DNA of 6,287 bases from Bacteroidaceae bacterium (lineage in GTDB: Bacteria; Bacteroidota; Bacteroidia; Bacteroidales; Bacteroidaceae), in the NCBI GenBank assembly GCA_017558165.1, contig JAFYWE010000064.1, positions 1-6,287 on the forward strand, read 5' to 3'. The position numbers and the translations under genes were made by a program. The notes below the pieces were generated by a model that worked only from the letters and a program-made list of their open reading frames with translations, had not been told where the DNA came from and did not search any database. Position 1 is the stretch's first letter. Each line of letters opens with the position of its first letter. Positions 1 through 5,995 of this stretch are shown here, one piece after another.

Positions 1-363
1 GTTGGTTACTGTGAGCAGAATAAAGATGAGACCCTCGATGAACACGGCTGTCAAAGTGAACTGCCAGCTGTATCCCATTGCGTTACATACAGTGAATACG
101 AAGAAGGCGTTTAGACCCATACCTGGAGCAAGGCCGAATGGCAGCTTGCCGATGAATGCCATTGCCATGCAACCGATGATTGACGCGAGGGCTGTCGCTG
201 TGAAGACTGCACCGCCAGGCATAGGGTTATCCTTGAGCGCGCTGAAAATGTCCGGGTTCACTGCAAGGATATACGACATTGTGAGGAATGTCGTTATTCC
301 GGCAAGAATCTCTGTCTTGACTGTGGTCTTTGTTGAATCAAAGCCAAAAAGTTTCTTAAGCAT
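1..363 (-). CDS. NCS2 family purine permease, AzgA-like (partial, N-terminal 121 residues)
   Basis: An inner-membrane nucleobase transporter, probably importing hypoxanthine, guanine or adenine by proton symport, as known for the AzgA/PbuG branch of NCS2. The reading frame opens with ATG at 363-361 and stays open to base 1, so the gene continues past the left edge; the family usually runs to about 430 residues or more. What is visible is typical of this branch: an N-terminus reading MLKKLFGFDSTKTTVKTEIL, a first hydrophobic segment at about residues 18-36 (AGITTFLTMSYILAVNP), a second at about 52-72, and the family signature GLAPGMGLNAFF at residues 77-88. A further hydrophobic stretch begins near residue 102. 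The gene starts 32 bases after the stop of the DUF5020 outer-membrane gene, with an A-rich leader and no Shine-Dalgarno sequence, so the two are probably co-transcribed. Family assignment is strong; the exact purine cannot be told from this fragment. Confidence 0.9.
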   Translation of the reverse strand, partial: MLKKLFGFDSTKTTVKTEILAGITTFLTMSYILAVNPDIFSALKDNPMPGGAVFTATALASIIGCMAMAFIGKLPFGLAPGMGLNAFFVFTVCNAMGYSWQFTLTAVFIEGLIFILLTVTN

Positions 364-395
364 TTTATTGTCTGTGTTTAGTTCTTATTCTGTTA

Positions 396-1112
396 TTAGA
401 AAGTCCATTTTGCACCGATAGCAGGCATTGCGCGGAATCCCTCCTCTACAAAGTTGTTAGAGAGCTCAACCTCGCCACCTACGCTCAGGTTGATATCTTC
501 CCAACCCTTGATCTTGTTGAGGTTTACCCAAAGCTGTGGCTCGGACATGAAGATGTACTCAGTTCCCTGCCATGGACGCATTTCGCGCCAGAAGTCCATG
601 AAACCGCTGAATGTGCACCAACCGTCGGCAAAATTGATGCCCCATACACCTGTTACCTGGAAATTGTGCTCCTGTGCCTTGCCCTTTGCGTCCTTTGTGT
701 CAGGAATGAGCTTGTACATGGCTGAAATTGACCAGGTCTTGCTGAAGTCCTTTGAGTGGCCTGAATAGGTTAGACCGGTGAGCCATGAGTTGTTGAATGC
801 GCCGGCAGCGGTGTTTAGTCCACCGTCGAACTCAAGGTGTACCGACAGCCATGAGTACTTGCTGTCCTTCCAGAAGCAGAGCTCGCGTGAGATCTCCCAG
901 TATGCACCTGTCACCTTTGGTGTGTAGTCCATGTCAACGAAGAAGAATGTGCTACCGTAGTTATCGGGACGGAACATCTCTACAGTGGAGGTTACGCAGT
1001 CGCGCTCTGTGTCATAGAGTACCTGAATGTTCTGCGCCTTGCTTTCCTGTGCTGCGACAAGCAGGAGCATGAGCGTTGTAAATACAACGGTCAATGTTTT
1101 TCTGATTTTCAT
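396..1112 (-). CDS. DUF5020 family outer-membrane protein, probable Tsx-like nucleoside/nucleobase channel
   Basis: A 238-residue secreted protein, probably an outer-membrane beta-barrel. Residues 1-26 form a signal peptide: a basic start (MKIRK), a hydrophobic core (about 7-21) and a likely cleavage after SKA at residue 26. The mature part begins NIQVLYDTERD, which I recognise as the usual start of DUF5020, a Bacteroidota family related to the Tsx channel. The rest alternates polar and aromatic residues in strand-like runs (for example 55-63, 87-95, 126-134, 151-159, 207-217) and ends in phenylalanine (GAKWTF), the usual C-terminal signal for BAM-assisted barrel insertion. No lipobox cysteine is present near the signal peptide. 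It starts 23 bases after miaA and is followed at 32 bases by a purine permease. That neighbour suggests it lets purines or nucleosides cross the outer membrane; this role is inferred. Family membership is likely, the substrate is unknown. Confidence 0.82.
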   Translation of the reverse strand: MKIRKTLTVVFTTLMLLLVAAQESKAQNIQVLYDTERDCVTSTVEMFRPDNYGSTFFFVDMDYTPKVTGAYWEISRELCFWKDSKYSWLSVHLEFDGGLNTAAGAFNNSWLTGLTYSGHSKDFSKTWSISAMYKLIPDTKDAKGKAQEHNFQVTGVWGINFADGWCTFSGFMDFWREMRPWQGTEYIFMSEPQLWVNLNKIKGWEDINLSVGGEVELSNNFVEEGFRAMPAIGAKWTF

Positions 1113-1135
1113 AGTAGTTTGTGTTTGGTTATTGT

Positions 1136-2041
1136 TTACTCTTCAGTAATGCGGCTTTCGATGCTGTTGATGATTCCCTCGATGTCACTCGGGTGGAACC
1201 AGGCAATGTCGCCGTCCTTGCGGTACCATGTGACCTGCTTGCGGGAGTATATACGCGTGTTCTGCTTTATCTTCTCAATGGCAAAGGGTAGTGTCCATTC
1301 GCCGTCAAGGTATTTGAATATCTCTTTGTAGCCCACGGTGTTCAATGAGTTGTGGTCCTTGAGGTGATAGAACCTTCTGGCCTCTTCTATGAGTCCGTTC
1401 TCTATCATCATGTCCACACGCCTGTTGATGCGCTCATAGAGCTCTTCCCTGTCGCGTTGCAGTCCAACCTTTATGATGTTGAACGGGCGCTTCTTTTTCT
1501 GCCTTGTACGGAAACTGCTGTATCTCTTGCCTGTCATGTAGCATATCTCAAGTGCGTGCATCACGCGCTTGGGGTTCTTTATGTCAGCCTCGTTGTAATA
1601 CTCGGGGTCAAGGATGCGCAACTCCGCGGCAAGGCTCTCAAGGCCTTCGCGTTCATATTTCTCAAGGATTGTGGCGCGGGTAATCTCATCCACGGTAGGG
1701 ATGTCGTCGATTCCGTTGCATACCGCATCGATATACATCATGGAACCACCCGACATCAACATTGTGGGGTGGTTCTTGAATTCGTTTTCAAGGAGGCGCA
1801 ATACGTCCTCCTCAAAACGTGCCGCACTGTAATAGTCACCAGGAGAGAGCTGGCCGACAAAGTAGTGCTTGTGTCGGGCCAGTTCTTCCTTTGTGGGCAT
1901 AGCTGTACCTATCTCAAGGCCTTTATACATCTGTCTTGAGTCGGCTGAGATTATAGGGCAACCCAAATGCGATACTATGGCAAGGCTCGTGTCGGTCTTG
2001 CCAACGGCAGTGGGGCCAATGAGTACAACCAGGCTGTTCAT
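1136..2041 (-). CDS. miaA: tRNA dimethylallyltransferase (MiaA)
   Basis: Transfers a dimethylallyl group from DMAPP to N6 of adenosine 37 in tRNAs that read codons beginning with U, giving i6A, which MiaB can then methylthiolate. The 301-residue product is near the usual length of about 300-315. It carries the P-loop GPTAVGKT at residues 9-16, the DSRQMY motif at 34-39, GGSMMYIDAV at 98-107, the tRNA-contacting NPKRVMHALE at 156-165, and the C-terminal TVGYKEI (235-241) and NTRIYSRKQVTWYR (261-274) blocks. Where Escherichia coli has GGT (Thr101) this protein has GGS (Ser100), keeping a hydroxyl. The ATG at 2041 places the P-loop at the expected distance from the N-terminus. The gene follows the pRiA4b-domain gene by 23 bases and precedes the DUF5020 gene by 23 bases, consistent with one operon. 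Some Bacteroides carry two MiaA paralogues; which type this is cannot be told here. Confidence 0.97.
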   Translation of the reverse strand: MNSLVVLIGPTAVGKTDTSLAIVSHLGCPIISADSRQMYKGLEIGTAMPTKEELARHKHYFVGQLSPGDYYSAARFEEDVLRLLENEFKNHPTMLMSGGSMMYIDAVCNGIDDIPTVDEITRATILEKYEREGLESLAAELRILDPEYYNEADIKNPKRVMHALEICYMTGKRYSSFRTRQKKKRPFNIIKVGLQRDREELYERINRRVDMMIENGLIEEARRFYHLKDHNSLNTVGYKEIFKYLDGEWTLPFAIEKIKQNTRIYSRKQVTWYRKDGDIAWFHPSDIEGIINSIESRITEE

Positions 2042-2064
2042 GTGCTATGTGTGTACGCTTACTA

Positions 2065-2631
2065 TCAATAAAGGTCGTCGATTGAGCTTATGTCGCTGAT
2101 GTTGCCCATGTCAAAGCCCTCTGGGTCAATGTCATCGTCATTGTACTCGTCGCTGCCGTAGAAGTCCTCGCTGAACTCGTCGTTTGCGGCAACAGCCGGG
2201 CTCTTGCTCATGATTTCCTCGAAGTCAAGTGTCTGTGCCGGAGCATCGCCCACGCTACGTGTGCACACCGCTGCATCAATGTCCTTGCCGAACTCAATCT
2301 TGCTGAGCTCCATGTAGAATACTCTGTCGGCGAGTGGGTCGAACACGTACATCAGCTTCTGCTTCTCATCCTCAACGAGGTCGCCTATTACGGTTTCGGC
2401 CATGATGTAGTTCTCGTCCTCGGACATGCTTCCCATATCCTCACGGGTAATCTCAACCTCCTTGATCCATTGGTCGTTACAGATGAAGAATGATGTCATC
2501 TGGTCATCGGGGTAGTTTACCGATTCCAGGATAGCCTTGTGGAGTTCGAAGAAGGTAGCGTCAGAATCTATCTCAATGTCTCTTCTGAAATCATCCACTT
2601 CGTCCGATAGGAGTCTGAATTTGTATACCAT
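2065..2631 (-). CDS. pRiA4b ORF-3-like domain protein (IS1096 'passenger TnpR' family), function unknown
   Basis: A 188-residue, very acidic cytoplasmic protein with no signal peptide or membrane segment. The N-terminal part (about residues 1-140) matches the plasmid pRiA4b ORF-3-like fold: MVYKFRLLSDEVDDFRRDIE, then ATFFELHKAILESVNY (25-40), the conserved MTSFFICNDQW (45-55), and LMYVFDPLADRVFYMEL (93-109). The tail (about 150-187) is low-complexity and rich in Asp/Glu, Ser and Tyr, and is probably disordered. Databases often label this family as an IS1096 passenger or TnpR protein, but nothing nearby resembles a transposon, so that label should not be read as recombinase activity. The gene begins 47 bases after lpxA and ends 23 bases before miaA, on the same strand, as if part of the operon. 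Its N-terminus at the ATG at 2631 fits the family. No biochemical function is known to me; roles in regulation or protein binding would be guesses. Confidence 0.82.
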   Translation of the reverse strand: MVYKFRLLSDEVDDFRRDIEIDSDATFFELHKAILESVNYPDDQMTSFFICNDQWIKEVEITREDMGSMSEDENYIMAETVIGDLVEDEKQKLMYVFDPLADRVFYMELSKIEFGKDIDAAVCTRSVGDAPAQTLDFEEIMSKSPAVAANDEFSEDFYGSDEYNDDDIDPEGFDMGNISDISSIDDLY

Positions 2632-2678
2632 AGTATTGTTTGTTTAATCAGTTTATAAATAGTCAGTCTATTAAGGAA

Positions 2679-3449
2679 TTAGCCGATGATACCTCTCTCC
2701 GATACCTTCTCGATGAAGTTGAGTACGTTCTCGACCTCGGGAGTGATGTTGCAGCTCTCCTTGATGCGTGCAAGTGCGGTTGACACGATTGTTCCGCTCT
2801 CATAGATCTGGCGGTAAGCCTCGTGTACGCTCTTGATGGCCTCGTTGCTGAAGCCACGGCGACGGAGGCCGATGATGTTCAGTCCGCTGTATCTTGCAGG
2901 CTCACGTCCTACGATGATGTATGGCGGTACATCCTTGTTGATGCGGCTGCCGCCCTGAATCATAACGTAGCTTCCGATGTGGCTGAACTGGTGTACAAGC
3001 ACGCAGGCGCTGAGGATAGCGCAATCGTGGATGGTTACCTCACCTGCAATCTTGGTAGAGTTACCGATGATGCATCCGTTGCCTACAACGCTGTCGTGGC
3101 CGATGTGAGAGTTCTCCATGAGAAGGTTGTTGCTGCCGACCTTTGTTGTGCCCTTTGAAGCGGTACCACGGCTGATGGTAACGTTCTCGCGTATCATGTT
3201 GTTGTCACCGATTTCGGCAGTTGTCTCCTCGCCCACGAACTTGAGGTCCTGTGGAGTGGCTGCAATCACGGCTCCGTGATAGATCTTGTTGTTGTTGCCC
3301 ATGCGTGTACCGCTGAGGAGTGACGCGTGTGCCATGATGTGGCAGTTGTCGCCGATCACTACGTTGTCCTCGATATATACGAATGGTTCAATGGTGCAGT
3401 TCTCACCTATCTTTGCACCTGGATGGATATGTGCCAATGGACTTATCAT
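2679..3449 (-). CDS. lpxA: acyl-ACP--UDP-N-acetylglucosamine O-acyltransferase (LpxA)
   Basis: First enzyme of lipid A synthesis: moves a 3-hydroxyacyl chain from ACP to the 3-OH of UDP-GlcNAc in the cytoplasm. The 256-residue length is close to the 262 of Escherichia coli LpxA. Most of the chain (residues 2 to about 185) is hexapeptide-repeat, left-handed beta-helix sequence with recurring I-G-[DE]-N units. The catalytic histidine is His118 in NSHIGHDS (E. coli His125), with His115 and His153 (VHQF) also conserved. The segment DVPPYIIVGREPARYSGLNI (173-192) and the RRRGFS turn (197-201) lead into a C-terminal helical domain. Position 93 is Ser (TISRGT) where E. coli has His99. Gly166 aligns with E. 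coli Gly173, the residue that sets acyl-chain length, which agrees with a long chain. It starts 12 bases after lpxC-fabZ, so translation is probably tied to that gene. Confidence 0.98.
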   Translation of the reverse strand: MISPLAHIHPGAKIGENCTIEPFVYIEDNVVIGDNCHIMAHASLLSGTRMGNNNKIYHGAVIAATPQDLKFVGEETTAEIGDNNMIRENVTISRGTASKGTTKVGSNNLLMENSHIGHDSVVGNGCIIGNSTKIAGEVTIHDCAILSACVLVHQFSHIGSYVMIQGGSRINKDVPPYIIVGREPARYSGLNIIGLRRRGFSNEAIKSVHEAYRQIYESGTIVSTALARIKESCNITPEVENVLNFIEKVSERGIIG

Positions 3450-3461
3450 AGCTTTTCTGTT

Positions 3462-4850
3462 TTATTCCTTGTTCTTAATAATCTGTCCTGTAAACTGTGC
3501 CTCGGCAGCCATCTGCTCACCTACGAACACGTAACCCTTCATCATAGCGAGTCCGTGACGGAGTGGGGCGGTCTGCTCTACCTTGAAGATAAGGGTGTCG
3601 CCCGGTATTACCTTCTTGTAGAATACGACCTTGTCCATCTTCACGAAGTATGTAGAGTATTTGCTTGGCTCATCGAGCATGTTGAGTATATGCAGTGCAC
3701 CGCACTGTGACATGGCCTCTACAAGCAGTACGCCTGGCATTACAGGCTCCTCGGGGAAGTGGCCTGCGAAGAACGGTTCGTTCATTGTAACGTTCTTGAT
3801 ACCTACAATGTTGTTCGAGCCAAGCTCTATTACCTTATCGATAAGGAGCATAGGTATGCGGTGTGGCAACAATTCCCTGATGCGGTTGATGTCCATTACA
3901 GGCTCTGCATTAGGGTTGTATACAGGTGCCTGTATCTGGTGCTCGCGGATGTTCTTGCGCATAGCACGCGCGAACTTGTTGTTGATGGTGTGGCCTGGGC
4001 AGGTTGCGATGATGCGTCCCTGCAATGGCTTGCCTATGAGGGCAAGGTCACCGATGATGTCGAGCAGCTTGTGACGTGCAGGCTCATTGTTCCACACAAG
4101 TGGCTTGTGGTTGAGGTAGCCCAGTCTTGTGGCATCCATACGTGGGGTGCCGAGCATGTCGGTAAGCTTATCGAACTTGTCCTGAGGCATCTGGCGCTCA
4201 TAGATCACGATGGCGTTGTCAAGGTCGCCGCCCTTGATGAGACCAAGGTTGAGGAGTGGCTCCAGCTCGCGTACGAACACGAATGTACGGCTTGATGCAA
4301 TCTCGTTCTTAAAGTCGTTCATGTCCTCAAGTGTCGCATACTGGTTGAACAGGAAGTCGCTGTCGTAGTGCACGAGCACGTTAAGGCTGAATGCCTCGTC
4401 GGGCAGGATTATGATTGAACTGCCTGTATTCTCGTCCTTTATCTCAATCTTTGATTTGATTACAAAAACATCCTTCTCGGCGTTCTGCTCCTTGATTCCG
4501 ATGCGCTCGATGTTCTCGACATAATGTATGGCGCTACCGTCAAGGATTGGGAACTCGGGACCGTTCACCTGCATGAGGCAGTTGTCGATGCCCAATGCGA
4601 AAAGTGCCGCCATGGCGTGCTCCACAGTACTTACACGTGCCTCGCCCTTGGTGAGGACGGTTCCGCGTGTGGTCTCTGTAACATTCTCGGCAATAGCATC
4701 GATGATGGGCTCGCCAGGAAGGTCAATACGCTGTATCTTGTATCCGTAGTTCTCGGGCGCAGGGTTGAATGTCACTGTCAGGCTGAGTCCTGTGTGCAAT
4801 CCCTTGCCGTAGAGCGAGAAACTACCGTTCAATGTCTTCTGTTTACTCAT
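3462..4850 (-). CDS. lpxC/fabZ: bifunctional UDP-3-O-acyl-N-acetylglucosamine deacetylase / 3-hydroxyacyl-ACP dehydratase (LpxC-FabZ fusion)
   Basis: A 462-residue fusion of two enzymes. Residues 1 to about 305 are LpxC, the zinc deacetylase and committed step of lipid A synthesis: STVEH (74-78) gives Glu77 and zinc ligand His78; RHKLLDIIGD (259-268) gives zinc ligands His260 and Asp264; PGH (285-287) gives His287. The spacing between His260 and His287 is the same 27 residues as between His238 and His265 in Escherichia coli. A short linker (about 306-318) leads to FabZ (319-462): LLPHRIPMLLIDKV (327-340), catalytic His364 in FFAGHFPEEPVMPG and Glu378 in LLVEAMSQ, and a hot-dog fold ending at 462. 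FabZ dehydrates 3-hydroxyacyl-ACP in fatty acid elongation and so competes with LpxA for the same donor. No stop or frameshift separates the halves. This fusion is established for Bacteroidota. It starts 12 bases after lpxD. Confidence 0.98.
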   Translation of the reverse strand: MSKQKTLNGSFSLYGKGLHTGLSLTVTFNPAPENYGYKIQRIDLPGEPIIDAIAENVTETTRGTVLTKGEARVSTVEHAMAALFALGIDNCLMQVNGPEFPILDGSAIHYVENIERIGIKEQNAEKDVFVIKSKIEIKDENTGSSIIILPDEAFSLNVLVHYDSDFLFNQYATLEDMNDFKNEIASSRTFVFVRELEPLLNLGLIKGGDLDNAIVIYERQMPQDKFDKLTDMLGTPRMDATRLGYLNHKPLVWNNEPARHKLLDIIGDLALIGKPLQGRIIATCPGHTINNKFARAMRKNIREHQIQAPVYNPNAEPVMDINRIRELLPHRIPMLLIDKVIELGSNNIVGIKNVTMNEPFFAGHFPEEPVMPGVLLVEAMSQCGALHILNMLDEPSKYSTYFVKMDKVVFYKKVIPGDTLIFKVEQTAPLRHGLAMMKGYVFVGEQMAAEAQFTGQIIKNKE

Positions 4851-4862
4851 GGAAGTGTTCTC

Positions 4863-5894
4863 TTATTTGTTCTTTAAAGCCTCAAGTTCCCTTGTAAGCT
4901 GTTTGATTTTCTTGTCCATCTCGGGCAAACGCTTCATATATGCCGCAATGCGGATATATTCGCGTGCGTCCATGGCTGGTGAACCAAGGAGTGTCTCACC
5001 GCCCTTGAGGTTACCGATTGTACCGCACTGTGGACCCACTGTAGAGCGGTCGCCGATGGTGCTGTGGCCCGAAATACCGGCCTGTCCACCGAAGATACAC
5101 CACTGACCCACCTTTGTTGAGCCGGCGATACCTACCTGTGCCGCCATGGCTGTGTGGCTGCCGATCTCGTCATTATGGGCAATCTGTACAAGGTTGTCGA
5201 TCTTGACACCGCTGTGTATGATTGTAGAACCCATTGTCGCACGGTCAACGCAACTGTTGGCGCCAATCTCCACATTGTCCTCGATTACAACGATACCTGT
5301 CTGCGGAATCTTGTTGTAACCCTCGGCTGTGGGGGCGAAACCGAATCCGTCGGCACCGATGACACATCCGCTGTGCAGGATACAGTCGTTGCCGATGCGG
5401 CAGTCGTGGTAGATGGTCACGTTGGCATAGAGGATACATCCGTTGCCCACCTTTGCACCGTCACCTACCGATACTCCGCTGTGGATTGAGCAGTTGTCGC
5501 CAATCTCGCAACCCTCGCCAATGACAGCATAAGGAGCAATGTAGCAGTTCTCGCCTATCTTTGCGCTTTCGGCAATTGACGCGAGTGAGCTGATACCTGT
5601 CTTCTTTGGCTTTGAAGCCTCATACATCATCATGAGTTTGGCAAGGCTCTCGTAAGCATTGTCAACCTTGATGAGTGTAGCCAGAATCTCGGCCTTTGGC
5701 TCGAAATCGCGGTTCACCAACACCACCGATGACTTGGTGGTGTAGATGTACTCGGCATACTTGGGGTTCGCAAGGAACGACAAGGCTCCAGGAACTCCCT
5801 CCTCAATCTTGGCAAATGTGTAGACCTCGGCATTCTCGTTGCCTACGACCTCACCGCCAATGAATGATGCTATCTGTTTTGCTGTGAATTTCAT
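4863..5894 (-). CDS. lpxD: UDP-3-O-(3-hydroxyacyl)glucosamine N-acyltransferase (LpxD)
   Basis: Third enzyme of lipid A synthesis: adds the second 3-hydroxyacyl chain from ACP to the 2-amino group made by LpxC. At 343 residues it has the normal family length. Residues 1 to about 100 form the uridine-binding N-terminal domain (GALSFLANPKYAEYI, 36-50). Residues about 103-300 are hexapeptide repeats of a left-handed beta-helix, including GADGFGFAP (180-188). Catalytic His240 lies in QIAHND (E. coli His239), and His277 in ISGHSTI matches E. coli His276. GSPAMDAREYIR (304-315) and a short charged helix at about 322-343, with leucine/isoleucine spacing suggesting a coiled coil, complete the trimeric fold. 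The start at 5894 gives the usual MKFTAKQIASFI opening. It is the first gene of the lpx group, with a candidate promoter 26 bases upstream, and lies 12 bases before lpxC-fabZ. Confidence 0.98.
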   Translation of the reverse strand: MKFTAKQIASFIGGEVVGNENAEVYTFAKIEEGVPGALSFLANPKYAEYIYTTKSSVVLVNRDFEPKAEILATLIKVDNAYESLAKLMMMYEASKPKKTGISSLASIAESAKIGENCYIAPYAVIGEGCEIGDNCSIHSGVSVGDGAKVGNGCILYANVTIYHDCRIGNDCILHSGCVIGADGFGFAPTAEGYNKIPQTGIVVIEDNVEIGANSCVDRATMGSTIIHSGVKIDNLVQIAHNDEIGSHTAMAAQVGIAGSTKVGQWCIFGGQAGISGHSTIGDRSTVGPQCGTIGNLKGGETLLGSPAMDAREYIRIAAYMKRLPEMDKKIKQLTRELEALKNK

Positions 5895-5920
5895 AAATCG
5901 TTATGTTTGTCTTCTATTGG

Positions 5921-5928
5921 CGAAGATA
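5921..5928 (-). promoter_or_regulatory. candidate Bacteroidota sigma-ABfr -7 element upstream of lpxD
   Basis: Read on the minus strand this is TATCTTCG, one mismatch from the Bacteroidota -7 consensus TAnnTTTG, and followed by C as is common. It lies 26 bases before the lpxD start codon, which would leave a leader of roughly 20 bases. No convincing -33 TTTG is found at the usual 19-21 base spacing, so support is partial. It is the best such match in the 101-base spacer between pyrF and lpxD, the longest noncoding stretch in the window. Confidence 0.35.
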
Positions 5929-5995
5929 ACCATTTCGCACAAATTAGAGTTGTGTTTTTGTATAAATTGTAGCAGAAGGTGTGCTTTTGAACACT

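Noticed and set aside
2..421. Plus-strand open frame of 139 codons at the left edge
   Set aside because: It is antisense to the NCS2 permease fragment on the minus strand, which carries the clear GLAPGMGLNAFF signature; the plus frame has none.
454..1072. Two plus-strand open frames (454-768 and 797-1072) opposite the DUF5020 gene
   Set aside because: Shadow frames of the opposite strand gene, with low-complexity Cys/Arg/Ser-rich translations and no family resemblance.
1352..1939. Plus-strand open frame of 195 codons opposite miaA
   Set aside because: Lies wholly antisense to a well-supported miaA, has no recognisable domain, and its composition is what the complement of MiaA codons would give.
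2065..2631. Mobile element implied by the family label 'IS1096 passenger TnpR'
   Set aside because: No transposase, recombinase catalytic motif, terminal inverted repeat or target duplication is visible around the gene.
3759..4295. Plus-strand open frame of 178 codons opposite lpxC-fabZ
   Set aside because: Antisense to conserved catalytic parts of the LpxC-FabZ fusion; no domain, leader or neighbour supports it.
5940..5946. TAATTTG on the minus strand as an alternative -7 element
   Set aside because: It has one spacer base between TA and TTTG instead of two, and no TTG at the proper distance upstream.
5978..5995. Possible terminator hairpin after pyrF (GTGT...ACAC around TCAAAAGC)
   Set aside because: The stem is only about 4 base pairs and no T-run follows on the minus strand, so it does not meet the pattern of an intrinsic terminator.
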